The notes: generated by a model not told the origin, from the letters alone. Shown: positions 10,234-23,865, counted from the first letter of the stretch. The stretch: 64,000 nucleotides of DNA from Rhyacophila brunnea (GCA_022495005.1 JAGYXB010001790.1:186001-250000), one strand, 5' to 3'. Numbers and translations are program-made.

Positions 10234-11252
10234 GTATATACCAGTGGTAGCGAACCTATGTCACGCGTGCCACTAGCGGCACGTGAGATGATTTTGCATG
10301 GCACGCGAGTGTTTTATTTTGAAGAGAAAAAATAACTTTAATAATAATAAATGGCAGATCGCACTGTAGATATAAAAAAATAGCAGACAAATAGGTACTC
10401 TTCAAGAACAAGCATTACGTTTAATGTAAAGTGTGCGTTATATGTAATATTATCGCACTAACCACATCAGGCAGTCTGAAGACAGGATAACCTCTTATTT
10501 TGATCGATTTACGATGCTTGAGACCACTCTGGTCAGAGAATGCTTCATCTGATCGGAGCAATTCTGATCTCAATTTGTGCGTAAAGAACCAAACTAGGTA
10601 ATACAGTGACAAATAATTTATTTTCTAAACAATGGCTATACCCAATGACATTAATATGGACGAATCATCTGGAAAAGAAAATGACACTCACTTTAATGTC
10701 GGGTCTGCCGAATGGCATAATCTGTTCTAACGCTGTTACAATAAAGGTGATATTGCTACAAATTCCTGATGCTTTTTGTTGAGTCTGCCGAATGGTTCGG
10801 TTCGAACGGGTTCGCTCAAATGAACATTGACATTAGAAACACTGCTCTAACGCCATTACAATAAAGGTCATATTGCTATAAATTCCCAATGCGTGATATC
10901 GCATAATGGAAATTGCGTGACGTCTACCTATACATGCGAATGCGTGAATTTACTTGCTAGCTACTGTATTGAGTGCGTCGTCCATTAATAATGTCATTCG
11001 CTATACCAAATAAAAAACAAATATTGAGAGGAGCTAGTAGTAGTAATTCTAGCAGACTGAAATTGTTGGACCAAAATGTATGGCGTAATTGAAAAAAATG
11101 ATAAAGCTATATGTGTGCTATGTTATTTGAGAGCTAGAGCAAAAACCCCTTTTCACCATAAAAAAAACTGCTCGGCACGTGTATCAGTCGAAAAAATATT
11201 TGGGAAATTTTGGCACGCATACGTAAAAAGGTTCGCCAACCCTGGTATATAT
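10234..11252. mobile_element. Non-autonomous hAT element (about 1.0 kb)
   Basis: Element 10242-11244. The 8-bp duplication reads GTATATAC (10234-10241) and GTATATAT (11245-11252), 7 of 8 matching. Ends are CAGTGGTAGCGAACCT and, inward from the right, CAGGGTTGGCGAACCT, matching at 13 of 16, a typical hAT terminus. Just inside the left end are two near-mirrored GTGCCACTAGCGGCAC-type segments. The interior carries a 51-bp direct repeat (10722-10772 and 10842-10892). No intact transposase is present. A short broken frame near 10993-11150 is too weak to assign. Confidence 0.75.
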
Positions 11253-14005
11253 AATATTTAGATATCCTCACTATTGGAATAAAATGTATTATTTTATTAA
11301 TAATTAGTAGCAAATTTTTAGAATAAGTTTTTTTTTCAATTTCTCTAAAAATGCAGTACATATTATTACAACCTTGTCATTTTTAAACCACAATGTTAGA
11401 TTCTATATTAAGTGTTCAAATGCGATAAGTTTTCTAATTTTTTACAAGATTTTGTGGTATTTTTTCTTAAGAACGGAAGCATGAGTTGTATTATTTATAA
11501 ATTTGTGCTGTCGTGTTCTTTAATGGAAAAATGATTTGATAATTCAGTTAAACCTGTACAAAAGTGAATGAAAAAAATACATAACCTCGATTACACGAGC
11601 AACTCCGGTAGTAACACGTAATTGACGAAGACAAACGAAGCAAGACACTTTACAAAATTGTTTTATGAGTGCATAATAATGCTAATTATAATAATAAATA
11701 AAAATAACGCAGTGTTTACCAAGCATAACTTCGCATTTTCCATTCCGGAGATGATTCAGTGATCTTCCCATGATCATTATGAATTATTCAATATACTTCA
11801 CTGTTGTTTTAAAACCAACACAACGGCCATATATTTTTGCACATCACACAATAAACTGTCAACAAACACGGATATTTTAAAACACATTGTTTTATTTTCA
11901 TTATTATTTAGTGTACAATTATTTTCAAATCATTACATACATATTTTGCCGTTTGTTATTTGTATTATCCAAATAATTTACATTTGTAATTATTTATTTT
12001 ACTATGCATTTTCTTTATTACATTTTGATATTTAATTTGATAATACTAATCTCATTAGTTAATTACTCGTATAACATTTATTATGACTTTGTACTAATAA
12101 TTTTACTACTTCTGCGGCTTCTTTAATGTCACAAAAAAACAGTAAAATATTTTAAATTTATAAATAAAACAGAGAACGTATTTCGATGACGTCTTTTCAC
12201 GTACTAAACTGACTAAAGTAAGCCTGTTTTGGGCTTACTTATATCATTATTTTCTTTTATGCACAGTTTTATATCGCATTAAAAAGTTGGGTATCATTTT
12301 TCCTCACAACGAAAACACTTAAAGCGCGCAACGGCCACTTTTCTGCGGTTGGCATTTTTTTCCGACTTGACAGGCATGTCGTGATATTTATTATTCGACA
12401 GTTTGTAAACAAACAAAATTCACTCGTGGGGATTAGTTTAGAATGGAAAGTCAATTATTCCGAATCACAACATGTGAAAAGAAAACGTAAATTAAGTTCA
12501 ACGCACGTGGCTTATGATTACTTCGAAAACTTCACCGACAAACAATGTATTATTACATACAGATTAACTTTTACTTTAGGAGCACGCGGATTTCAATTTT
12601 AGAATATGACGGAAATCATATTATATTCAGTACATGCATACCAAAGTTATAAAACTTTATCTTTCACGTCACTGATGGAGAAAGTTTATTTGTATTTAAA
12701 AATACAGTGCAATACCATTAAATATTAATTTTAATAAATTACTGTCATGGAACACAGTAATTTATATGTATTATTATTATTTTTATAATTAAAATCTGTC
12801 AAATAGTTATCAAATTCTCGTTGAACCACTTTTATTTAATAGTCAAAAATAAAAATAAAAGAATTAATAATTTATATTGTTATTAGATTTTTAAGAAAAG
12901 TTTTATCGGTGATAATATATCACTTTTTTGTTAACAAAAGTTTAAAACTTTCGTAATCCATCCGTCACTGATGTCACTATCGAGCACAAACATTATTAAA
13001 ATCGAAAGATTCGTTCTTAATTCAAAAACTGTGTTCCATTTTTGAATTTTAAATTGTGGCATATTAAGGATACGTTTCGCTCAAATTTAAATTTAAAAAA
13101 ATATATATTTGATTTCAAAATACACTTCAACACTAACCACTAACTAACTTAGTCCGAGCGGTATCGCTGCCGTTTCTGGTATAGTTTCCCAACCGGCGAT
13201 GTAGTGGGTAATCGTAAAATTACAGTCTCCGATACATACACGCGCCGGTGGCACTATCTGTTGACTGAGGCGGCGTGGTGTTTTTTCCTCACGAAGCCTC
13301 CGTTGTTTTTATTGTCCATTATCCGCCTGCCCCTCGCTTTGACGGCTCTCAATAATTTCATTATGAAAATCAATATGGTCATAATATGACGGGCGAACAT
13401 ATCCACTACCCCCTTCATTGTCACTTACAATCGATACATTATCCTAAATTCAATCACCTTACAATATCATTAATACATAATTATACACATGGTATACTTT
13501 CATGTAGCGTAGAATATTTTCCGATTTTTATATTACTGTTAATGTTTTTATTGTTACTATGTATTGACTTACTTATGGACGCAGTATGCGAGGAAACAAT
13601 CTGATAATTAAACATATCCTTCTCATAAAAATAAAGTCATCAGACGTATTTTATAAATTAGGATCTACAAACCAGCGTGACTCTAGGCTGCATCCCGGAG
13701 AATTTTTTTTTTAAGAGTTTGCTCAATCTTTTAGGTTCAAGTTCTGCATCCAAGCACACATTAACAGAACAACTTGCGAATTTACACGGTGTATGACACG
13801 GACTCGCAGACCCCAGATAAAACAGACAATTTGCCACCCGATCACAGCATCACGTGAATTTTATTTTTAAAAAAAACTCTACTTACATTACAATAATGGT
13901 TATTTCTAGGTATTGCAAATCTGAACTCTTTACAACATTGTTCTATTCTGCTAACATGGTTGTAGTGGATACATAAATAATGCTACATACTACTAGGTAC
14001 GACTT
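11253..14005. other. Unassigned AT-rich DNA
   Basis: Frames of up to 73 codons at 12269-12602 and 13204-13604 have no recognisable motif. The segment 13140-13330 is noticeably richer in G and C than its neighbours, so it could hold a non-coding exon or old repeat, but nothing specific can be shown. Confidence 0.35.
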
Positions 14006-14205
14006 CTCCATGTTCGACCCTAAGAGGATTATAATATGGTCCTCCACATAGTGGATGGTGTGTTGACAGACTTTATTTTTGCTAAAAATAAATGTTAGCC
14101 ACTTGCTCAACGTACTGGGCCCATACTCAGGGTCCAAATACACATTGAAAAACAAAGTGTGAAGTTGCCAGACCCGGGATTCACAGCATTATAAATTTTG
14201 ACACG
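14006..14205 (-). mobile_element. tRNA-derived SINE family 1, minus-strand copy
   Basis: Read on the minus strand it contains GTCTGGCAA, then a body with GAGCAAGTGGCTAACATT, then CCTCCACTATGTGGAGG-like and CGAACATGG tail segments. The order is the same as in the fuller copy at 24793-25040. The tRNA-like head is eroded: only GAATCCCGGGTCTGGCAA near the B box remains clear. Confidence 0.6.
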
Positions 14206-14367
14206 TTAGCATAAAATGCATTTGTATATGGTTGAAAATTAAACTAAATTGCAGTAATTCAGTCGTGTCTTACATTCTACTAAGGTTACCACTTTAATAA
14301 TATTGAGGTGTATCGGAGCATATGGTGTCCTGATATAAGATGTCAATGTTAATATTAAATAGTATTT

Positions 14368-14480
14368 ACTGCGGTGACCTAGAGGCAAAATGTAGGAGGT
14401 TGTGGGTTCGATGTCTGCGCCTGGAAAATTTGCGTGTTGTTTTTGGACTTTTTTCATCGGACAGTGGTTGCGTTATTTTT
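14368..14480 (+). mobile_element. Possible tRNA-derived SINE head, family 2
   Basis: GGTGACCTAGAGGC (about 14383-14396) resembles an A box and GTGGGTTCGATGTC (14402-14415) a B box, with about the spacing found in tRNA genes. The following TGCGCCTGGAAAATTTGCGT is unrelated to SINE family 1. Cloverleaf pairing is poor, so a functional tRNA is unlikely. Confidence 0.4.
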
Positions 14481-15719
14481 TTCGATAAAGGCATACAATT
14501 AACTATTAGAATAGTTTGAAAGTAAACACATATTTTTATTCGCATGGCCCAGTATCACTTCTTTACTTGGTACTACACTAACTACACCAACTGTCAAAAA
14601 CTAAATGAAATTCACAAGATAATAACTGTCACAATATAATTATTATTCTGCTATATGGATATGCTATATCGTATAATTCGTATGCCTAATTATTGCATTA
14701 AATATTCATATATTTGTAATGAATCAATATTCAAATTTATGAACGAAGTTTGAAGGTTTGTTAGAAAATATCGAAAAAAAATCTTACTGTAATGGAACAG
14801 TCAACTAGTAAATTTACTCAACTAGGTATATTAATATTACTGTGAAATTATTTTTACAAGGAATCGAATCATTTCAAATAACGTGATTTCTCAACCAATT
14901 TGTTTTAGGCGTCCTTTGTATTATATTTAATCTATAATTTCATCGATGACATTTAAAATGTAGGGTAAAAATAATACTTTATCATCATGTCAATGACAAA
15001 AAACTAAGTAGGTACAACTCTGCCGTCTATTTTAAGCAAACTGTTGTTTTCGGTTTATCCCAAGGGGGTCAGAGTTTTTTTTTTAAGCAAGACTTTTCTT
15101 GTAAGTACTTAATATATTATTTAGAACTTATTTTAAAGCATCAATTAATTATTAATGCTAGATGTTTTTATTTGCTTAATTTGGGAGTGGGTTCTCTATA
15201 AATAGAAAATAGCTTGTTTTAGAATCGTTTAAGGTGATTATGCATATTAAATTAACCTCCACGGTAAAATTATTTTATTAGAATTCACCTAAACACTTAC
15301 TTACGGTCTTGAAATGGAGACATTAGTGAAACACAAAATAATCACATGGTTTCAAGACACTGTTTCGCAAAGAAAACGCCTAATGAGTAAAACAAAACTG
15401 AATCTTTTGAAACCCATATAATATATTCCACATTCTTTCGAAACGCCATGTCAAACGACATTCACAAGTTTGCGTCGTAATATAGTAGAAATAAAAGCTG
15501 TAATCGTCTGTGTTTTTTACTTTTTTTACAATTTATAATAATATTAAACTACTTACGTCACTTTATTTCAATATTTGATTCATTTCAAAATAAGATCGCT
15601 CAGACACAAACTATTGCAATTTGATGTTTACAACTTTCAGTTAAAAAATTCTTCTTAACACAAAAGCAGTATTGGTTAAAACCAAAACTGTGCTAAGTAA
15701 AATATTATTCTTTTCTTTC
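14481..15719. other. Unassigned AT-rich DNA
   Basis: No element ends, RNA genes or coding frames were recognised. Confidence 0.4.
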
Positions 15720-15770
15720 GACCATGTTCGATTCTAATAGGATCAAATGGCCTCCACAGAGTAGATGTAT
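15720..15770 (-). mobile_element. SINE family 1, 3' tail fragment
   Basis: On the minus strand, the CTCTGTGGAGGCC and GATCCTATTAGAATCGAACA segments match the 3' end of the copy at 24793-25040. Head and body are missing. Confidence 0.55.
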
Positions 15771-16192
15771 AATCAAGAATTATTAACAGTAAACCTTGTT
15801 TGACTGATTTTCTTGATTGTTTGACAGAGTAATAAGTTTATTATGAATCGAATATGTTTAAGACCTTTAGACTGAAAATTTTTAAATGATTATTTGACGC
15901 ATAATGATTTTCTAAGTTATTCATACATTTGCTTCGGCAGCAAATTACGAATCATTTCGCGAATAGTAGATAGCCTAAGGTCAGTAAAACGAAACAAATA
16001 TAGATGTGGTACAACTAAGTATACAACAAAATATGTTTGAATATGACACGACAGCATGGTAAAACGATGTCATTTCAGTGAACTGTATGATTTAGATTTA
16101 GATCATGAGTAGGCAACCTATTTTTCGATATTATATATAATATATATATATATATAGATATATTAGAAAGAGAAGTTGAAAAATCGTGTTAA
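15771..16192. other. AT-rich spacer ending in a TA microsatellite
   Basis: Mostly featureless. From about 16130 to 16162 it becomes a near-pure TA repeat that ends about 30 bp before palindromic element 2. Confidence 0.5.
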
Positions 16193-17582
16193 GGGGGGAC
16201 ATGCTCGTCGAAGGTCAAAATTGAGTTTTTATTGTATTTTCAAACCATGATCCCGGACACTCCTTAAACGTTGTAGATAATCTATTTATATATTTTGAAG
16301 CCTTATTATCTTTTATAGTTATTTTAAACATTTGATGACTGCATAAAGTATTTTGTTACATAAAATAGTATTCATTTAAACCTCTCGCTCTAATGTTTTA
16401 GAATATAGTCATATTTCGGTACATAACTGTGCAGTGGTGTTAAGATTTTTACGTTTATTAATTTTAAACGCATTTATAAAACCATTAGCATAATTTATTA
16501 CGGGATAATTTTTGTAAAATATTCACGATAAAAATTATATTGATAATCTGTGATCCCAAATTTGACAAGAATTAGGCATTTTATTATTCAAAAAATCGGC
16601 AAGATTAACACATTTGAAGATGATTCTAAAGATACTTATTATAAGCTATGTCTTTGACCATTCAAGTGTGATGAACATCTTATGAATAATGATTGCTTTA
16701 TAATAATTATTGACCTAAGAATAAGGTAGTGTTTTTTTGAAATACGCCATTTCTTTTGTCATTCCCCAGTGGTTAAGCTACAACATACGGCCGTAGCCAT
16801 AAATTGACAAACTATAATTGAAATAGGGAGTAAAATGATATTGATGCGCGTGTTTGAACATGTACAATTTAAAAAAAAATTTAAAAAAATTCGGTTAGGT
16901 ACATGTTCAAACACGCGCGTTAACATAATTTTACTCCCTACTTTAATTATAGTTTGTCAATTTATGGCTACGGCCATATGTTGTAGCTTAACCACTGGGG
17001 AATGCCAAAAGAAATGGCGTATTTCAAAAAAACACTACCTTATTCTTAGGTCAATAATTATTATAAAGCAATCATTATTCATAAGATGTTTATCACACTT
17101 GAATGGTCAAAGACATAGCTTATAATAAATATCTTTAGAATCATCTTCAAATGTGTTAATCTTGCCGATTTTTTGAATAATAAAATGCCTAATTCTTGTC
17201 AAATTTGGGATCACAGAGATTATCAATATAATTTTTTATCGTGAATATTTTACAAAAATTATCTCGTAATAAATTATACTAATGGTTTTATAAATACGTT
17301 TAAAAATTAATAAATGTAAAAAATCTTAAAACCACTGCACAGTTATGTACCGAAATATGACTATATTCTAAAACATTAGAGCGAGAGGTTTAAAAGAATA
17401 CTATTTTATGTAACAAAAATACTTTATGCAGTCATCAAATGTTTAAAATAACTATAAAGGATAATAAGGCTTCAAAATTATATAAATAGATTATCTACAA
17501 CGTTTAAGGAGTGTCCAGGATCATGGTTTGAAAATACAATAAAAACTCAATTTGGACCTTCGACGAGCATGTCCCCCCTTAA
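16189..17582. mobile_element. Giant palindromic (foldback) element, copy 2, with TTAA flanks
   Basis: Element 16193-17578 (1386 bp), flanked by TTAA at 16189-16192 and 17579-17582. The ends are the same GGGGGGACATGCTCGTCGAA and its reverse complement. Arms meet at TGTAC (16861-16865) and GTACA (16899-16903) around a 33-nt A-rich loop. The orientation judged from the asymmetric centre (TGATATTGA on the left, TTAACATAA on the right) is the same as copy 1. A 96-codon frame at 16835-17125 runs across the loop into the right arm; it is an accident of arm sequence, as copies 1 and 3 do not preserve it. Confidence 0.85.
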
Positions 17583-17958
17583 TCAATGTTGCTGGGTATT
17601 AAAATTGGAAAAACGTTACAAATAATAGTATTTTGTAACGTGTGAAAAACGCGTTATATGTGTTATTATTGTTATTAGACATCAAAGACCCACTACAATC
17701 AATCCGTGACACGAAACTATAAACATCAGAGGTAGTGCTAATTATTGCTAATACCTACTTCGAATGTAATATGGTAAACTGTTAGTAGAATTGCTGCATA
17801 TTGAAATACATAAACGGTGATAATTTAAAGAAAATATCCAATCAAAAATCTTCATATTATATATTTTGAGGAAAAGAATACCTATTTAAAATATATATAT
17901 ATAAGTACACTTATATAGAGGCTTTGAGAAAATAACGTAAATATATTTAGAAGTCACT
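17583..17958. other. Unassigned AT-rich DNA
   Basis: No feature seen. Confidence 0.4.
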
Positions 17959-18025
17959 GAGATCAAACACGGAGCCCCCGGATGAAAAGCCAGTGCCTTA
18001 CGCACTGGACTATGAGAGCCGCCTT
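17959..18025 (-). mobile_element. tRNA-like SINE head or tRNA pseudogene
   Basis: On the minus strand: CATAGTCCAGTGCGTAAGGC (A-box region), ACTGGCTTTTCATCCGGGGG (anticodon arm region) and GTGTTTGATCTC (degenerate B box). The layout matches a tRNA, but the T-arm consensus GGTTCGA is mutated and acceptor pairing is not evident, so a working tRNA gene is unlikely. Confidence 0.45.
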
Positions 18026-21000
18026 ATAGCCAACAGATTACCCGCATTGTATTCGAAGATAATCAATAACTACCACTATCATCGTAATTCGCAATTCAAT
18101 GTCACGGCTTGAATCTAGTCGGCCTTGTTACACACCATACGTTCAAGGACGGCTTAAGGATGAAACTAACTAAAGGCAGAGATGCAACGAAATGTCAATG
18201 AAAAAGAATGGCTTCTAATTATTCGGTAAGTATAAATATTCAAAAATAGGAAGTATCTTAATAAAAGTATTTTATTAATCTTAGGGAATAATTTAAAATC
18301 AGCAGGAAGTAAAAAATGCTCAATGGTAAGTATTCAAATAATATATGGGAAAGTATTTAAACAAGCACAGGGAATTATTAAAATGTTTAATGTCAAGTAT
18401 AAATATTTGTGTGTCAGAATAGATTAAAATTTGGGCAGAAATAATTTAATTGGCCGCTTTTTTAAATTTTCTAAGATAGTATTCTTCTCTGTCATTCCAA
18501 CCAGGGTTATAACATAGACTAATATTCGAGTTAGTTGTATCATAGACTAATACCATAATCGTCTATGGTTATGCTGTACCTTGACAGATGACAGTTGACT
18601 TCCTCAGCACTAGAAATCTAGAAAAGTATCTTTTCTTTCTATTATAATGAATGTATCTAAAAAAATGGCTCCACAATTCAATGTGGATCTTCTGAGCAGG
18701 TTTCTTAAGAAATTCGTTCTAGCCATCAGCTGTAACTGTTGGTTCTATGCTCTGGGTACAACAGAATTAGTTTGTAATCAATTAGAAAGAATTAGAAACT
18801 GTTTTCAGTAGGTATCTACACTGGGCTAATGACCATTGAAAATACATGCTCCATTATAGAATTATGTTGTATGACTAGTGTGTATTATAATATATTTTTA
18901 ACATTTAAAAAATAAGAAGACAGATAGGTAGGTACACCAGATGTGTCTATTATAGGTTTATTTTTGACATAAAAAATAAAGAATAAGGCAGACTTCAGTT
19001 GTTTACAAAAAAAAATACATGGCAACTTGAAGGGTCGCTTGGCTTGTCATGTCAACGGTGAACGGTGTGACCAGGTTATTGTAAATTTTATAAAAATATA
19101 TCAATATTTTCCCCACAGCAAAAAATGCCTAGCCATTGTCGATCAATAACATTCCTTTTATTTTGTCAATAAAATTATTTAGTATAATTTATCGATATCC
19201 GTAATTTTGATATTATATGGGATAAGTAATAGATATGTTTCAATTGTCTCGACATTAAAAGGTTCGTTATCTAAAAGATTTATACTAATATAAATTGTTT
19301 TATAATCGACATGAAAACCAGAAAGTAGGTAGCTATTTTATTTGAATTAATACTAATATCACATAAACTCATTCGATTATCGATTTATTAGTTCGATCAA
19401 TCATATTAGGTATTTTAATCTCATTCAAAATGTATGAAAAATTTGGTTGAATGAATAATATTTCACAATATAACATTTTTAATCAAATTTAACCTTAAAA
19501 TGAGGTATTATTTTTCATTATTATTTTCTTTAAAAATATGTAAGTAAGTATATTAGATATAGGTTGAAATAGTCCATTAACTATCACTTAACTTTAAGCT
19601 AATTAGTTATTTTGCACGTAATTTCAATTGAAGACACATTATTCATAATCGTTTCAATAGAATTAATTTATGAAACAGGTTATTTCAATTAGATAATAAT
19701 AGTTTAATAGGTATATTTTTAATTTCCATAATATTTATAAACCGTCAAATATCACTAAATTATTATAATTTGGGTTTAAAGTTATCGGAATTGAGGTTAT
19801 CTTCTGTCATCTGTGTGATGTGCTCATATAATTATCGCTCTTTTGGTGCACCTTCCATTACTTTTAAGTTGGTCTTCTTTTAATAATCACAATAATGGTC
19901 ATTTGTACCGAATATTCATGAATTTGGCGTGCGAGCATAGACAAATATCCCTTACGTGCGAGATGGTAACCCTAAATTGCTATGCGTCCCATATACAATT
20001 GTTTACTTGTCAAATTATCATAATAATAATGGATATATGTTTTATCTACTGACACGCGTAATTTAAATAATGATTATTTAGTTTTACAACCGATTTTTTA
20101 ATATTATTACTTCCTCAAACATTATTTTACCCTCCACACTAAAACTGGCGTCCTTATTCTGACACTTCGAAATAAATACTTACCAATGATTAAAAATTCT
20201 GACACTTGGGATTTAAAAACTTTTCAAAACTGTCTATTAATACTTCCTTCAAAAATACACGCCAAAAAGAATTTAGTGCAATATTGTTTGGCAGTGTTGT
20301 CCCAGTAACTCATTCCAGTAAGCTTATTCAAATGGTATGCAAGAAATATCAAGTTACAACAAGCAAACGCCATAGTCAGAAAAAAGTTTATATTACTGTG
20401 GAAGCTGGAAAACTTTAGTTTACCACACTTTCAAATTTTATAGACAATAATTTGTCAATAATTGTAGTGATTGGCGACAAGGTTGCTGACCTCCAACTTT
20501 GACAAACTAAAATGAGTATGATCAAACAATTCTACAAGCTGTCATCGCTTATCATTGCAACGTTGTAAAAAAAAACTTTGAATAAACTGACAAAGTGTCA
20601 AAAAATAATAAAACCCTACTTCTGAATGACGAAGGGATATTTTACAGCGGGTTGAGAGCGTGGCCTCTGTCGTATCAGAGTTCATGCTTCAGTGGGCGTC
20701 TATTGGATATTACTCGAATAGACCGACGTATTACAAAGTTGCCATAGCATAAAACTGGTTGTTCGAAATACTATCATAATATTATTAAGTTATCAGTGTT
20801 ATATCGGTGCACGGCTGCATTGAAACAAAGCCGACTGACACTATTGCGAAACAATAACATCGACTAGGTACCTCATGGAATATCACACTAACTAAATTAA
20901 AAACTACTTAAAAATTCGTAGTTAAAACTGTTAAATTCACAAGAATATTGACTTTTCATCAAACATTTAAAAGTATTTTTCAAGCTTTATTTTACTATCA

Positions 21001-21108
21001 AAATATTATATTATCAAGATTTGATATACATAAATAATTGTGCCATATAACCGAACTTGGGTGTTTTTCCACGTGTTTATCTGTTTCTTTTTTGACCATG
21101 TCCATTCC
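18026..21108. other. Unassigned AT-rich DNA
   Basis: A small structure at 18511-18580 has CATAGACTAATA twice (18513 and 18541), followed by an inverted GTCTATGG; it may be a fragment of a short element. Frames at 19843-20052 and 20206-20418 are unremarkable. Confidence 0.4.
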
Positions 21109-21290
21109 TCAGTTGGAACATATGGATTTCACGGGCCGCCACCAAGAACCCCTGTCGCTTGCCAGTCTTTTTGCATGTTCCCAGGTCATTTCAACATACG
21201 TAGCCCCGCCATACATATTCCGTGGATGGTATCTAGTGGTTTTCCAGGAATACTGTTGGCTTGAAGAACATGCAGGCCAGATTGAAGCCA
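21109..21290 (-). pseudogene. LINE reverse transcriptase C-terminal fragment, probably RTE-like
   Basis: The minus strand, ending at a stop codon at 21109-21111, reads MYGGATYVEMTWEHAKRLAS then DRGSWWRPVKSICSN. This fits the 'TW..A..LA.DR..W...V...CS' pattern at the C-terminus of RTE-type LINE polyproteins. The frame can be followed upstream to about SQQYSWKTTRYHPRN (near 21260-21275), beyond which it needs a frameshift. No RT or endonuclease core is present, so this is a 5'-truncated relic. Clade assignment is approximate. Confidence 0.6.
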
Positions 21291-23865
21291 GGCTGATTAT
21301 CAGCCGTATGTATACATATATTATCTACATGTACCTAAATAGCACACCAACTCAACATAAGTTGATATTATTAGGTTTCATATAAAAAAACTTACACCAT
21401 CTTTATACGCGTGTTTACCTCGATATTAAACATATCAAGTTCAGTGTACCTATTTCAGTTATTTTTGGACAAAATAGATATATTAGGTACGTTAAGTATT
21501 TAACACACCATCTTGACTTAGTGTACCTACTACTATTCCATGAGGTGGTCGATATGCCAACTGGCCCAATAAAAAGTTAGCTAAAAAAACAATAATGTTA
21601 AAAACTCATTCAAATTCAAACGAATCGTACCGAAATTAACACAATTACCCATTTCTACTATGTGCATTCCGAAGCTACTCATAAAACTCAAAACTCACGA
21701 TTCAAGAGCAAATCCAATTTCAAGCAAATGAGATTCGCTTGTAAAATATTATAACTTTCAAAGAAAACTCTCCGGTCTCGAAAGCTTGAGCCTTTCGTAT
21801 ATCATATAATAAATAACAACGTTAAAATCAGACGCTTTGTAAAATGTTTCATATTTTTTATGCTAATTTACTGAGATAAATTATGTAAATCTTCACTACT
21901 ACTCGGATTTTCTCGATAAGCAAAAATATCACAGTGCTTCAGAGAGTTTAAGGTCACTTCCTAACGAAACCTCATTAGATAAGGCATAATATGGGCATAT
22001 GACTTCTTCGTTTAGTACTATTTGTATTGAAATGGTTCGGACCAACTGTCATAATACGAAGGTGCCACTCACTGGACTAGTATTTTTTTCTTAAACATTG
22101 ACGAATCACTTGAAAGGATTTGAAGTACCTAATTGGAAATATATAATTTTGAAAAACCTCCGAAACATACAAGAGTCTGTATTCTATAAACTGGCGTACA
22201 CGTCACACGGAAAACATTCTGCCATCGCGTTCGACTGTTGCAAGTTTTCAATGGGAGGGAACGAGATGGATGCTGAAGCGGGGGGAAACCGACACGCCAG
22301 CTTATAGAAGACAGTCTCTACCTACCTACCTATTATGGTAATAATTGATCTGAGTAAGATTCAAATACGCATTACCTTTCGGATGAGTAAGTACCAAATC
22401 CCAGCTAATATAACCAATTTTAAGGGGCGGATTTACCAATATTCTCAATGCGCTTAGGAGTACAATTCCATGTTGACAAGGAGGCCCCAAAATTCATATT
22501 TAAAACAAATGCGGTTGGTTAAATTTTATTCGAAATATAAGTAGGTACCTACCTATGTAGTCAAAAAAATGTAATTTAAAACAAGATAATGAAAATACTA
22601 CATAATATAATTTATATACTTATAGTCGGTAGTAAAACAATTTTTTAGTTTTAACGTCTCCGCACTGACTAATAATTAGGTGTGCTTTTTTATACAAGAC
22701 TGTAGGTGTATACACAAAACTTAATAATGTAACATTATTTTTAATGAATATACCTACCTACATCGTTAAAACTCTCTCACTGCCAGATATGAGATATCTC
22801 GCTTGATAATCGATGGCTGCCACGCCAGAGACGAGATATCTCGTATACCTACTCGTTAGTAGGTAAGTACCTGATTATTCCGTCTAATCAAATAATTTAA
22901 AAATAGGACACATACTGACATTTACCCAAATCTATCTTAGATCCAATCGTCTCAAGAAAAACTGTTTTTCGAATAAATAATAATATTGATGTGGTTATCA
23001 AAGAATTTTCGCATTTTTTTCACGAATTCTTTTCGACGTGGCAGGTATAGACGTAGACACCATCATTAATCGTCAGGTGTTAGAATTTAAAACTAAACTC
23101 ATCACAGTAGGTACCTATAAAAAATATTGAATGATATGCCAAAGTTAGGATGTGGCGCCCTTACTCAGTGGACAATTTATACTGGTGGATCTATAATTCT
23201 ATACCTACTGCCATTGTTTTGCGGCAGTCAAAAGTTAAAAAAAAAAAAACATCTAGGTACATATTAGAAATTTTTAATAAAATAATTACGGTGATATGAA
23301 AAATAAATTCATGTAATGTTATAAAATTGAAGGTTCCATTAAAGTTTTTTTAGTCTGTTATTAATTATAATTGGTCACGTGTAGTTATTATAATGTATTT
23401 TATTAATCATAGGTAAATATTATGTTTACGTAAGTAATAGTCACATTTCAGTATTTCTACGCAAATTATCATATTTTCACTGGTAGCCAAACCGCAAATA
23501 ATTGCGGGCTGTCAACCAAACTGTTCTCGGAAAATATCCCAAATACCATGAAAATATAATATGTCAGTAATTGACGACCGCGCGGTTGGAGAGCCGACCA
23601 TTACTGCATGACAATGCGGTCGTCGCGAAGTGTGAAGTGCCGCCGCAGACCAGCTACTCACGTGATAACGGGGTGACTATGACAGCCGCCCAGGGAATAG
23701 GGGGGCCATTAACCGGCTGACTATGCAAACAATTACTACGTACTATTGACGCATTTGTCTGGTGTGCAATAATAACAGGAGCGAACACGGATTCTGGATT
23801 CTCTTTTCTTTTAGTTTGATAACTACCATGAAGTGACTACTCATAAGGTAATTTCATCATCATCG
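21291..23865. other. Unassigned DNA with a palindromic direct repeat and a GC-rich patch
   Basis: GCCAGATATGAGATATCTCG at 22782-22801 recurs as GCCAGAGACGAGATATCTCG at 22824-22843, offset 42 bp. Each includes the palindrome GAGATATCTC. A GC-rich patch at 23570-23720 contains an imperfect hairpin with ACGACCGC (23574-23581) opposite GCGGTCGT (23616-23623). No coding sequence was recognised. Confidence 0.45.

Noticed and set aside
10993..11150. BED zinc finger of a hAT transposase (segment with KAICVLC)
   Set aside because: The frame breaks three times just before the cysteines, the histidine pair is missing, and the position near the element's right end is odd. The similarity is too weak to assert.
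16130..16162. TA repeat as part of the palindromic element
   Set aside because: It ends about 30 bp before the TTAA flank and is absent beside copies 1 and 3; it is an independent microsatellite.
16835..17125. 96-codon open frame reading MILMRVFEHVQFKKKFKKIR onward, similar to one at 43657-43866
   Set aside because: Both lie across the loop and one arm of the palindromic elements. The similarity reflects the repeated DNA; the frames differ in length and are lost in copy 1.
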